Assembly (NCBI RefSeq): GCF_014805685.1 | Contig: NC_060906.1 | Location: 15,887,664 to 15,951,663 of the forward strand | From: Silurus meridionalis | Lineage: Eukaryota; Chordata; Actinopteri; Siluriformes; Siluridae | Reading direction: 5' to 3' | DNA: 64,000 bases | Shown here: positions 1-11,429 of the stretch, piece by piece | How the letters are laid out: each line of letters starts with the position of its first letter | Position numbering within the stretch: position 1 is the stretch's first letter | Translations under genes and position numbers: made by a program | Notes under the pieces: model-generated | Databases searched by the model: none | What the model saw: the letters and a program-made list of their open reading frames with translations, nothing else | What the model was told of the DNA's origin: nothing

Positions 1-648
1 TCTCCGAGTGAATGTTCTCCATGGCAATTTGAAAACCATAAAAACAGCGTGCCTCCGTCACTTGGACCTCCTGAGTGAAGCGCTCCACCTAGTGTTGAAA
101 ACACAAAATGCAATTAGACTTTTCAAAATGCAAAAATATTTTATGGAGATATATGTAGCCACAAAATGGCCTCTGAACTTACAAGATTTTCATTGACAAT
201 GCCATCACTAGCAGCAAAGAATGCCAACACATGAGAAATAAAATATCGTTCATCGTCTTTTAGGGACTCCCAGTGCTGGAGATCTTTGGAGAGGTCAACC
301 TACAGGGTGAAAAATAGGATGAGAGTAAGGCCACCTCAGCATTAAAGACTACTCAGGGCCTAATTATATTTTATTTTAGCACAATAACATACCTCTTCAG
401 CCGTCCAAAAAGAGGCCTCAGCCTTCTTGTACATCTGCCAGATGTCATGGTACTGAATGGGGAACATGACAAAGCGATTTGGATTTTCTTTCAGCAGAGG
501 CTCTTCCTCTACACTGCGATTGCTGGCTTTAGGCTTCTGCTTGAATAAAGAGGAAAAGGACTTTAGAAACTTAACCAGAGGACTGTTGGGGTAGAAAATA
601 CAATGACACTTGTGTTTCACATTTTTTTTCAAAAATGAATTTATGATA

Positions 649-699
<51 letters not shown>

Positions 700-1595
700 A
701 TATCTACATTCCCTTGAAGTTATTATGGTGCTCTCAGGTATTCTCAGTCAAGTGAGCATCTAATTAGTGAAACTTGTGATACTTTGTGGATTAAAAATAA
801 AACAAATGTACATTCCTGATTTAAACCCTTCATTCAAGAAGCATAGACAATGACAAGAAAGTGCACCACGTACATCCAACATACAGACTGAATGACATGA
901 GGGTTTATCAGTTCGTGTTAGTGTAAAATAAATTAAATGCATTTTAATTGTGTAAATAATAACCCAGAGAGGTTTATATATATGGTAAGTGGTGGTGGGG
1001 GGCTTTACTTCCGACTTGTCGTCGTGTACATGAACACAATAGGCTAGTTAGCTAGCGCTCATACCGCCAAAATATCAGCGCGAACTAAGCTGTAGGCCCG
1101 ATTTACAACACACTTCTGTTCATATTAACATAAATCATGGAAATGGTGCACCACAGGATAAAACCTTCAGGAATAACATGTAGCGTGCTGAGCATTTTAC
1201 TACATGTCGTAATCTGGATCAATGTGTATGTGAGAAACAAAATGAGCTCTAAACCCCACCGGGCGTTAACCAGGTATAAGTTTGTTGTGAAACCAGGTTA
1301 TATTTACTCACCTCGGGGTCCTCGAAGATTTTACGCGCCGCTTTGGAGGCCAAAACTCGGGTCGAGCTCAAACTTGGCGGCTGCATGAACACGAAGAATC
1401 CGTTATTACACAAAATATTTGGCAACCCAAAATATATTTCGTCAGGGGAACTGCTATTTTATTTTATTATATTATATGACTATAATATTAAAATATTTCA
1501 CTCACCGTGTTCTCTTTGTCTCCCATAGACAGGTTTCCCATCTTAGTGGAAACGTTTTCATTCTTGCTTTTCAGAGGTGAACGCGTGTACGACAT
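1..1595 (-). CDS. rrm2: Ribonucleotide reductase small subunit M2, 5' part (partial)
   Basis: Class I ribonucleotide reductase small subunit, which carries the di-iron/tyrosyl radical centre used to make dNTPs in S phase. Coding exons on the minus strand: 1506-1595 (ATG at 1595, 30 codons), 1312-1380 (23 codons), 393-536 (48 codons; acceptor could be 3 nt earlier), 183-299 (39 codons) and 1-88 (cut by the window). All junctions are phase 0 with GT/AG ends. Visible: a KEN degradation box at residues 27-29 followed by TPP; an RxI cyclin-type motif (R46-K47-I48); the block [20 protein letters not shown]; iron ligands D133 (in AASDG), E164 and H167 (in ENIH). The radical tyrosine four residues after H167 lies just outside. 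KEN and RxI mediate APC/C-Cdh1 and cyclin F turnover in the mammalian protein; conservation here suggests the same control. Distinguished from RRM2B by the KEN-containing N-terminus. Confidence 0.95.
653..695. repeat. (GA)n microsatellite in rrm2 intron 2
   Basis: About 43 bp of uninterrupted GA dinucleotides. On the sense (minus) strand of rrm2 it is a CT tract about 115 bp upstream of the exon 3 acceptor at 537-539. Confidence 0.95.
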
Positions 1596-1734
1596 GGTTA
1601 CGGTTTAAAGCAAATAAAAACGAGGAAAGACGAATTAAAACCAAACGGAAACAGGGAAAGCGGTTAAAATAAATTTTAAAAAAGCGAGAGAAAGAAGAGA
1701 CGAGAAGGTGAAAGCTGGAGGGAAAAAGAGTAAC

Positions 1735-1850
1735 TGAATGTGCGCGAGCTGCTCCTTTTTATTTCGTTCTTGGCGCTCGATCCGTTCCAGCCAATCAGAT
1801 CGAGGCTCGTGCCGGCTCTTTAATTCCTTCACAGTCGACAGCCAATCAGG
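1735..1850 (-). promoter_or_regulatory. rrm2 core promoter with two CCAAT boxes
   Basis: Two CCAATCAG motifs at 1791-1798 and 1842-1849 lie on the plus strand, so they are inverted (ATTGG) relative to the gene, spaced 51 bp. Between them and the ATG, the minus strand carries an ATAAAAAG TATA-like element near 1752-1760. RRM2 promoters in mammals are driven by NF-Y through CCAAT boxes in S phase, so this arrangement fits the gene. A TTTTGGCGCGG E2F-like motif occurs further upstream near 2398-2409. The start site is inferred, not seen. Confidence 0.65.
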
Positions 1851-2775
1851 CGCTTCAGCGTCATCAGCAAACCGCGGGATATTTCAAAAGCTTTTTTTGG
1901 AGGGGGGAGATGCCTGTGTTCTGTACAAATATGCGGCTTTTTGTTTACGATTCTAAAAAAAGGCGCGATTTTGCGATTGAATTTAATATAACGCGTTTAT
2001 GTTTCACGTTTTTAGCACAAATAATGATTTGTATTTTTATGTACGAGTGCAAACGCCACGAATAAACGCGCCAAACAAGTCCATATAATGCATTAACACT
2101 AGACTGAACAAATGACAGCCTTATGTGAGTAACAAATCGATATAAAATACAAATCTGCAGCGATTATGAAGCATGCAAAACAGAACTATTGAAAAAAATA
2201 CAAGATTAATGTCGATTTCCGGTTTGGAACAAAACATTCACCCTACAGATTTCCCGCCAGATTCAGGACTGGTTATTAAAATATATACTTCATAAACCCA
2301 CACTGGATTTTCAGCAACATTTCTAGCCACATTCCCGACTGACTGCAATTGTTCATATCTCGTCATGTTGTTTACTAAAAGTGCTTCATTCATAAAGATT
2401 TTGGCGCGGATGTAATGAACACAACAATCAGCTCATAAAAACCCCAACCATGTTCACTATTCAGGAAGAAAAAAAACTTGTCTTGTGTGTTATTTGAACA
2501 ATAAAACGCCAAAAACATTTGTTTTTATACTTCTATAAGCTGAATATCACGCCATTGCTATTCGCGCTTAAATAAACAACCAGGCCCTGGAGACAGATAA
2601 TAGAGTGAGTGTTTATAAAGAAATGAACGCAATGAAAGTGAGTACTTTTTGAAGATATCCACAGACAAATGTTTAAAACAACTTGTTTCAGCATTAATGG
2701 CTAAACACAACGCATTGCATTGCAGTATTTAAGTTTTAACCTTAAGGGTATTTTCCTGCACCAACAAACATAGGC
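1851..2775. other. rrm2 upstream flank, no gene seen
   Basis: AT-rich sequence with short ORFs only. The only motif picked out is the E2F-like TTTTGGCGCGG near 2400, about 550 bp upstream of the CCAAT boxes. Confidence 0.5.
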
Positions 2776-3054
2776 GGATCCAACGAGTTCTTCTTCTGGT
2801 GTTTTATGGCGGTTTGGCGAACCAACGGAAAGATGCATTACCGCCACCTACTGATCTGGAGTGTGGAGTGAACATAGATTTGGAAGAATGAAATACAAAA
2901 CAAAAAAATAAAACCTAAATTCTATCAATTATTCCTGTTTTTATGGTATTTAAATCAGAATTCTTGATTGCTTTACACTCGTTTGCTAACAGTACTTTTA
3001 AAGAAATATTGTCAACGCCTATCTATTTAATTCTTGCATTATGATCCAACGAGT
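2776..3054 (-). mobile_element. LINE 3'-tail type insertion with 13-bp target duplication
   Basis: The 13-bp word GATCCAACGAGTT occurs at 2777-2789 and again at 3042-3054, bracketing about 250 bp. Read on the minus strand, the insert ends in the widespread fish sequence containing GGTGGCGGTAATGCA, then GCCATAAAAC, then an AGAAGAAG tail directly against the target duplication. A short purine tail next to a variable-length TSD is the signature of LINE-type target-primed insertion; the exact LINE family is not assigned. No ORF of note is inside. Confidence 0.7.
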
Positions 3055-5290
3055 TGCCTCCACGAAAGCAAGACGAGCCCGCGCGCTCAACGTATGACTT
3101 TAGGCGGGACTCAGCGCCACCCAGCTGTAGGAGGACCAAACCACAGGTGACAAGTATTGGACTGAATCCAAAATGGCTCCCTTTTGTAACACTCACAGAC
3201 ACTACATGGCTAAACATATGTAGACGTCTGATAATTACACCCATATTCCAGACCTATATTCATTTACACCTCTTCTTATATTAACCTCTAATCTTTTCCA
3301 ATATTTCCAACAGATTTTGTAGCAAGGTGATGGGGATTTTGCTCTTTCTTTTTACATGAGCAATGAAAAGGTTTGGTGCCTAGCTCTTCTTAACATCTTT
3401 GGCAAATCATGTCTTCAGGCATGATCGGTTTTTACAGTTTTAGGAGGTAAATTAGTTACAGTCAGTGTTTTCCTGTTGAGTTGTCAATCCTTACAAACTA
3501 TTACTGACTGCTTTTTGACTGTGGGTTCTGGGTTTGGTTCAGACTGGGTTTTAAATGATTACTGTGTGATTATTGTGTTTTTGTTCACACAGACCTACAA
3601 TCCATAATGAAAGATTACTGTGTAAATACAGAACAAAGCTTGTTACATCACGTCCCAAAACAAATGAACCCTTTTATTCAGCCAAGGAGCACAAGCATAC
3701 AAATATTAGTTGGGTTGATGTGGGTTTTTGTTATTGTTGTTGTTGTTGTTGTTAATTGAAAATCTAATAATTATTATCAGGTACACAGGCATTAGGTTCA
3801 TTTACTGAAAGATCAACAAGTATTTGGACAGTGGACCAATTATCAGAATTTTGCATCTGTGTACCACCAAAGGGGAATGGGAATAAAGCAATCTACATGT
3901 GATTGACATTAAGACTTTTATCTTTGTGGTGTTTTAAATATATATATTCACAGTTATGGATTTACTGCCTTTTTCCCACATTACAGTGCACTACCTTCTT
4001 TTGTTAGAATGTACAAAAATGTTAATGTGGCCAAAACTAATGTTTCTACTATTCCTCTACTATTCCTAGATCTGTTTGTTTGGGTTTTTTTAGGCTTATG
4101 ACAGCTTCCTTTATTTGCACTGTACCCATAATGAGAGTTTACAAGCCGGGCTATCATATGTAAAATGAAACATGACACATCAGGTCAGATAATTGTTTAT
4201 CATTCAAGTGTGCAATTACTTTTGAGTCTGGGAAAAAATACTATGTAAAAATGAATTTTTAAAACGATTACTGCAATATTTTTGTTAAACGCCTTATAAT
4301 AAATACGTTTTAAAAATGTGTGGTGTTGTAAAAGTTGTAAAATTGTTTTTTTCTGTTCATTAACGTATGAACCTTAATGTAATTCACGAGACAAAAATAT
4401 AAATTTGGTAGCTAGTGGAGTGGAGTGGAGTGGAGTGTAATGTAGTGGACAAACAGCAGGGGTCGCGCCTCCCTAAAATTTCACATGTAGACCTACATAA
4501 TTATTAATAAGGAGCCCTCTGAATTTGTAGTTTTCATATTCTGCCACATGATCTCCTGCTTGACATCCTAAACCACTCTGATCTCTGCATACCGCAAAAT
4601 TCATTTAAATCTGTATACGTTTTGTATTCTGATTAATGGAAATTTAAGATTTATTAACAGATTATACAATCTTTTTTTTTTTTTTTTACACAATACAGAT
4701 CATATTTGCATTTTAAAGAATTTAGGCGCCTCAAATAAAAAAAGAATTGTATCCAATTTTTTCTTAGTAAAAAAAAAAAAAAGAGGTTTGTGAAATATCT
4801 TATTACCATTGTCAAACATACACCTTATACCTTATGCAATAAATAAATGCAAAATAAATAAATGCAAAAGACACACACACTGTTTATACGTGAATATGAT
4901 GCCTCGTTGTTTAATATCGAAAGTACATATAAACACACACAATACACTCATCTGTTTTTAAATGATATCCATATACATTCATATTTAACATTTACAAATA
5001 ATCTAAAATTGTCAGAAATTATTTTTAGCATTATCTTTATATTTTAGATTTAATTTTTGAAAATGTATTTTGTATGTATGCATTTATTTGTTTTTTTGTT
5101 TTTCTGCAACACTTGATATAGGCCATAACGTGTCCCCGCCCTTTAGTCCCTAAAATGCCCCGGCAATTTGCTTCCTTTATTGTTGTTGTTTTTTTTTACT
5201 CAAATTAAAAAAATTATACTTTTGTTTATAACAAATCATAAACCACTTGACATGTCCACAATAAATGTTTCAGTTAGGCGAAACATAACG
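3055..5290. other. Intergenic stretch without recognisable gene
   Basis: A small CpG-containing patch at about 3055-3190 (GCCCGCGCGCTC, then CCAAAATGGC resembling a YY1 site) is followed by AT-rich sequence. A short GGAGT pentamer array lies at about 4412-4437, a TTG trinucleotide run near 3730-3750, and poly-T/poly-A runs near 4672-4687 and 4770-4782. No ORF resembles a known protein; CYS1, expected here by human gene order, was not identified. Confidence 0.5.
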
Positions 5291-5319
5291 CAATTTTATT
5301 TCTCTATTTGAGAATGTCG

Positions 5320-5490
5320 GTCACTATGGCAAAAGAGCGCACCGACTTCAACCAATCAGTAAACCCATTAGTGCTGACAGGTATCTGTGATTGGTCGCGC
5401 CCACTTAGCGCCCATGAACGGCGTGCTGTGATTGGCTGAAGTTTGTTACTGGGTGTTAAAAGGAGACCGCCCTCGCGCTGTTGCATGGAA
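5320..5490. promoter_or_regulatory. Orphan promoter-like block with three CCAAT boxes
   Basis: A CpG-rich island in AT-rich DNA. It holds CCAATCAG at about 5351, GATTGGTCGCGCCC at about 5389 and GATTGGCTG at about 5431, then a TTAAAAGG TATA-like element near 5457 and a GC-rich presumed start region. Element order (CCAAT boxes, then TATA-like) fits transcription to the right. ATGGAAAGC followed by GTAAGA near 5485 could be a tiny first exon with a donor. No downstream coding sequence was recognised before the klf11 3' end, so it may drive a non-coding RNA or be a relic. Confidence 0.4.
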
Positions 5491-5859
5491 AGCGTAAGAA
5501 ATTTGTTTTTGCGTTTCTTCAATTTCGATGTTCCTTTAATAATACGCTTCATTATAGCTGATTTACACTGGGATCTGTACCAAATTGTATTTATACTGGG
5601 TGGAAATAACAGTGGCTGTTTTCAAGATCTTTGTTCAATCTCGTCTGCGGTTCTGCTATTAACCAGCTATGAATTTGATTTTAATTTATAAAAGAATCAC
5701 AGCGAATACTACATAAACATGAAGGTTTATTTGGTTCATCAAATGGTCATTAAATAATATTCAAAGTAAGATAATAGGTAGTATCACAGGTAAGAATACT
5801 GTTCATTTTACAGAAACTTAACATTTGCTTGTATACTTCCAATAAATGCACGTTTGAAT

Positions 5860-5980
5860 ACACATTACATTCATATAGATATAGTTACATTTATTTACAA
5901 ATTTACAATGGCATAAAATAATGTAACATGAACCAACAAAGACTTTGGCAAATGAAGTGCATACATTTTGGGAGACATAA

Positions 5981-6043
<63 letters not shown>

Positions 6044-6200
6044 TTCCTTATAAACAACAACAAATGGTAGGAAAAGAAATCCAGTGCAACGGTCCGTATT
6101 GTACATGGATATGTAGCAGCCTTGGTTTTCATGGTTCCCCTGTACAATGGTCAGTGGGAGGAAGATTGTCCTGAGGTGAAAGGATGGCCCTTGTTTAGGC
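5860..6200 (-). other. klf11 3' UTR with poly(A) signal
   Basis: Between the klf11 stop (6201-6203) and an AATAAA on the minus strand (plus-strand TTTATT at 5890-5895). It includes a TA-dinucleotide run of about 52 bp at 5983-6036, which would be self-complementary in the transcript. The end is inferred from the signal. Confidence 0.5.
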
Positions 6201-9200
6201 CTAGTTTGAGGCAGGTACGAGGACACTGAGAGAGACAGAAGACTGTGATGGCTGACGCTGAGTAGAGGCTGTTTTGTTCAGCTCACGCATGTCGGTGGTC
6301 CATGTCGTGGAACGTTTGGTGGTCATGTGACGACGAGTGTGCTTGGTCAAGTGGTCACTTCGCATGAAACGTCGGTCACATACGGGACACACAAATTTCT
6401 TCTCACCTGTATGAGTGCGGCGATGTCGGGAAAGTTCGTCGGAACGTGCAAATTTTTTGTCACACCCATCCCAATGGCAGCTGAACGGTTTTTCGCCTGA
6501 GGAACAGAAACAGACATACTCAGACCAAAATCTTTTATTTATTTTTTAAGAATTATAATATTGCATTTGTAACTAGCAAACGTATCATCTGATTCATTAA
6601 ATAACTTAAAACATTTGTAAAGACATATGTTTTGCCATTTGGGTGGGGGTGGGGGGGGTGTATTTTATTTATAACAACCTGTGTGGGTTCTTAGATGAGC
6701 TTTAAGGTGAGAACTCTTGAAGTAGGTCTTTTTACATCCTGGGAAACTGCAGACGTAGTTGCGCCTGCGAGAGAAGTCCGCGTGTGTGGTGGCCCCACTC
6801 TGGTTTGAGGGTATGTACACTGGTGCTGGGGCCAGAGGAAGGAGTTTAGTGTTGCCAACAGTCACAACATTTTGTTGGCACGGCGGAGCTGGAGACACGG
6901 ACGACTGAGGGACGACAAGCATCACCGTACCCTGAGCCATTGAAGGACCCATTAGAAGGGGTTGTGAGAAAGAGGTGGACTGGGAAAGGATGGGCTTTGG
7001 CCCAGTGCTCTGCATTTGAACGTGGGTCTGAACAAAAGCAGAGATGATGCCAGTTTGCCCATTCACAGGAAATACCTGGCAGAGGACTGGACTGGTTATG
7101 GGAGACTGAGGCATGGAGGAAGAGGCTTGTGATGCAGGAGTGGAGGGGCTTGTGGAGCTAGCTGAGGGGGCAGTGCTTTCTACATCTGCAGTTGAATTTT
7201 TAGCACTAATGTATGTCTGTGTTTCAGTCAAGATGTTGATCTGAGCTTTAGAATCAGAAATAATTTCAGTGTGTACAGTAGGGCTCTCTGATGAATCATG
7301 AGACTCCTGTCCTGTGCTCATGTGATGATCCAGAGATGTGTCTCCAGTGTGTCTTATCACACTGGTGGCCCTGTATTGTGTGCCAGGCTCAGAGGCCTGA
7401 GATGGAATGGAGTTTGGTTGGAATGTGGTGATGCCAGGCTGCAGGCCACAGGGGGTTTCTGCCTTGTTGGTCAAGACTGGGCACATTCTGGGCAGTGAGA
7501 CACTTGTTTTGAGGCCCGACCATGCCAGAGGAGGCATGGTGCTGATAATAGCAGATGTCGTTGAGGTCTCAGCAAAGCTGGGGCTGTGTGGCGGGGTCAT
7601 ACACTAGTAAAATAAAAGAGAAAAATTAGTATGTAAACAATATTGGTTTTATTTCTACTTTAAAAATATCAGTTCCACTTTTCTGCTCCTTTCAGTTACA
7701 GTATGATGGCAAAGCATGTTCTGTTTTTATTTTATTATTATTAATAATAATATTAATCACCACTTATGTACTGCTTAGCAATTGTTATAGTAAATATAAC
7801 ATAAAACATCAATATAAATAATCATAATATTTTACTCACTAGTGAAGAGAGGGACACTAGGTCTTTGGGGGACTCCAGAGTTTCAGGGTGTGGACTAATT
7901 GAGTCACAAGAATCTGAAGTTGGAGTAAGCGGGCGTGCTTTGTGTGACCTCTGAACCCAGGAGCTCATGCATACCAGAGCTTCAGCTGCTTCAAGGTCAT
8001 GATACTCCAGCGTGGATGAGCAGAGCTTCCCATCATTGTACCCATTCCTTTCCATCATCACCTCACAGATTCCTGCGAAGTTGTTCTGGAGAAAACAATT
8101 CGAACAAAGCATGCTCGTGATCAGAACAGTAGAGCTACAGTAGTGTTATTACTACATTGAGTAGGCGTCTTATATTAATACATGTGATTATTAAGATGAG
8201 ATAGAAGCGTCAAAGTAATTCTGTTGTTGTCAATCGATACAAGCTCCACCGTCGGCTGTACCACTATACTTAACAACCTTTCGTTGTTGATTTCTGTATC
8301 CCACATTTTTTTTACCAGTCAACTTGTACAACCATTTTACTTATTGCTTTGGTCAGTCGTACTGGCAGCATTGAAAGTGGACCGGGTGGCTGCTTATTAG
8401 GCATCTGCTGAACGCTGAGCTGGACGAAGATGCTTTGTACAGAGGTGGAGAAAGAGAGAGGTATAGAGATAGAGAGAAAGAGGCAGAGACAGAGAAAGGG
8501 GGTCTGACTGTTTCAGCCCCACCAGCTCGAGGTCTGCTGGGAACCTCCCATCTACCCAAAATAGCCTTAAGAGTGACGTGAGTCTAACCAAAACTCTGGT
8601 TAGTGAGGGTGGACACCCACATGAGGAAGTACCACAATTCAGACTAGTACTCCTTTTTCACTAGTAAAACACCCACGAACGTCCATCAATTGAAAAAAGA
8701 ATTAGAAGAGTAACAGGGTGTGATGTTATAAAACTACATCACCAGCCTCCACAGGCTATAGTTTGCACACCCAAATTGGTGATAAAGTGCTTTGATTTAT
8801 CAATTCTTACTGCTTTCAAACAAGGATGCGAACCAACCTGTAATCTCAAACAGCACTGCGTCTCATCACTAAAGGGCAGGATATACAACACTGATTGCGG
8901 CAAATGCTTTCATTTTATTGACTTTGCATGATTTTATTTAATGCATTTAGAAAAAAAAGAAGAAAAAAACAGACCCTATTTTCATATGCAATCTTAAATC
9001 CTCACAACTGTGAGCAACAATGGAAAATATCACAACTGTATCAAAATGAATCTGAACCACTAAACGTTGGGGGGAAAAAAAACTTGCACAAAAATGTTAC
9101 AAAACATTAAGTTGCATAAAGACGATCTAACTCATAACTACTGGTGGGTCATTGCGCAAAGTAGCAAAGACGCAGTAAATGCATGCAAATGATCGAAAAA

Positions 9201-9245
9201 GAAAGTAAGAAACCAACTTACCTGGTCTGAAGCAAAGGTCGGCAT
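6201..9245 (-). CDS. klf11: Krueppel-like factor 11 (TIEG2), complete
   Basis: Nuclear zinc-finger transcription factor binding GC-rich Sp/KLF sites, TGF-beta-inducible in mammals, recruiting Sin3A. Coding exons, minus strand: 9222-9245, 7840-8085, 6679-7603, 6201-6496; 1491 nt, 496 aa (human about 512). Phases agree at each GT/AG junction. Residues 38-48 form the Sin3-interaction helix ([11 protein letters not shown]), followed by PLTPTSD (60-66) and CMTPPHSP (91-98), the TIEG repression motifs. The middle is Ser/Thr/Pro-rich. Three C2H2 fingers lie at about 373-397, 403-427 and 433-455, with KSSHLK, RSDELSR and RSDHLTK contact segments. The VCMSSW form of the helix and the neighbouring rrm2 favour KLF11 over KLF10. 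The start gives MPTFASDQ, short like other family members. Confidence 0.93.
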
Positions 9246-9383
9246 GCGGAGCAAAAGCCCGTGTGTGTTCCAATGCGAGGAAACAAAAAGCGCGAGCCAG
9301 ACGTTGGACGGAGCTCGGGATCATAAGTGTAACCAGTTTTTTTTTTTAACTGCAAGGTCCAACCTCAGCTGAGTGATTCACTA

Positions 9384-9430
<47 letters not shown>

Positions 9431-9800
9431 GGAAAAAAAAGCAGAAACAAAATTCAGAAGAGTCTGGCGGGTGGTAACATGTTACCAATCAAAAACAAAG
9501 GTGTAGCAGAAATCAACCAATAGACGAGAAGGCAGCGCGTGATCAGGACGTGATCGCGCGTGGATTGGCGGAGGGAGGGTGCGTGGCTGTTGGGGGGCGT
9601 AACGCAGGAGTCAGCGGTGTCAGTGTAAACCCGGTGAACCCGGCGCTCGCGAAGTGGGGGAAAGGTCGGAGCGGCGAGCGCGCGGAAACAGAGGCGCACT
9701 CCCGCACGCGTCTGACTCGTTCCGACGCCAAACAACAAGACAAACGGAACGGCGTGGGGGCAACATTTCCAACCTCACATTCAATAAACACTGAATGACA
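9246..9800 (-). promoter_or_regulatory. klf11 5' UTR and CpG-rich promoter
   Basis: Upstream of the klf11 ATG lies a GA/CT microsatellite (about 9387-9427), CCAAT motifs (CAACCAAT near 9514 and an inverted GATTGGCGG near 9563), and a CpG-dense stretch from about 9540 to 9730. The pattern is that of a TATA-less housekeeping-type promoter. The transcription start cannot be placed from sequence alone. Confidence 0.55.
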
Positions 9801-11429
9801 ACCAATTCGGTTTATGATTTAAAACCGTATTCACATCACGTCTGTTGTTGATGAGAAAAATAATGAAGAATAACGCTCATTTATTTGTTGTTTGTTTGAT
9901 ATATATATTTTTTTATATTATTTGTATTAAACTGCTTAGGCGGTATATTCCTGACGTTTAGTCTTCCGCAATGGGACAAAAAACTGAAGCACTTCTCTGT
10001 TCAGCTCGGGGGTTTAGATGAACTCAAAGACCTCCTCGGTTTCTGAACGCTGCTTCTCCTTAAAAGACCCGGAATGGGCGTGGCTTGTGGCTGTGGGCGG
10101 GACATCTTTGTTGTAGCTCTGTAAAGCGCTTAATACAGTTCCTTTGTATGTCTCGTTTCATAAAGTCGACACAGAGCGTGTCACTCGAATGCGGGCATGT
10201 TTGTGGTTATAAGGAGTAAATTTATTAATTTCATGAATTCTGATGGGGGCCTGTGAATAGGTTTGAGATGGGAGGAAGGGAGAAAGCAGGGTCTGCAAAC
10301 AAAGAGCTGCTCAAGTCCCTCCCTTCATCCATAGAGAAAAAGAGCACAGGAAAGACTGGGATAACAATAATAATAATCATCATAATCTTCTCAACATTGT
10401 AAATATTGTAATTGTATAGTACGCTTACATTTGAAATTCAAAGTATATAATCAAGTAATCAGATATTTACGCAAGTACGAGTAACACGAATAGCTAACAA
10501 AAATCATGAGGGGAAAAAAATAAAGTAGAGTATCAGTCCCTGGTTCTCAGGGTAAACACAGATCTTAGCTTGAACAATACCATTTTAGCTGGAAGTATAA
10601 TTATGTTAAACCCAACAACAAAGCAAATAAACAAGACATTCTTTAAAAGGAATTTATTCATACGTTTTAAGTGTTTCCGCTACCAAAAATCATTTCTGTA
10701 CACAGTGACCTTTTATGCACGAGTGATTCAGTACCAGTGACATCAGAAAGACAGAAGTGAGAATAAGCCTTGCTTTGAAAAGGATGACAAAAATGTTTTG
10801 AGAGGAACAAGGGCAAATAAATTAAAGACAATATGATGGCTTGTGCAACAGTCAGTGACGGGTTGGTGTGATGTGGCCCAACCCTGCAAAGTGCAAAGAA
10901 AAAATATTACAGTAGAAAAAAACTTATAAGAAGAGCTTTACTGCAAAGTGTTGAAACCAAAGATCCCATACATACTGTAAATATGTATTACAGCAAACAT
11001 CAACATAAATCTTTTACCTGTAGCTTGTTCTATTGTGGTATTATAAGATTTAAGTTTAACATGTTTGATGATATTTTAAAATATTTGTGTTGGTTTTTTT
11101 TTAAGCTACTGTTTATTTTAAATATGTAGATATTTTGGCAAATCATCCAAATGCTTGTGTTTAGATAATATGTAAAGGTTCTGTATCCACTCTCAAATAA
11201 TTGTCTATATGTTTATGCAAACATTTTTCTTGTGATTTGTTTGATTGTTCGTTTGTTTAATTCACATATACCATTTCACATGTCATCAGGCAACTATAGA
11301 ACTTGAGTAGCCCAGTGGAGGTCAGAATATCATTTAAAATCTTCACACTGAAAACAGGCATCCTTGAAAGCTTCAGCCAAAAATTCCCATAGAAAAATTC
11401 CAAGCAAGAAAAAGGAAGAACTTACACTG
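9801..11429. other. Gene-free stretch with a GC-box patch
   Basis: Mostly AT-rich. At about 10070-10105 there are GGGCGTGGC and GGGCGGGAC motifs, which match Sp/KLF binding sites, close to the klf11 promoter; self-regulation by KLF factors is possible but unproven. No coding sequence recognised. Confidence 0.4.

Noticed and set aside
4412..4437. GGAGT pentamer array as a possible regulatory minisatellite
   Set aside because: Only about five units; nothing beyond simple tandem slippage is supported.
5304..5552. 82-codon minus ORF across the promoter-like block
   Set aside because: Overlaps CCAAT boxes and CpG sequence; composition explains the open frame and no family was recognised.
5818..6226. 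ORFs with IYIYIY runs in the klf11 3' UTR
   Set aside because: Translation of the TA microsatellite; same for the 31.2 and 32.6 kb ORFs.
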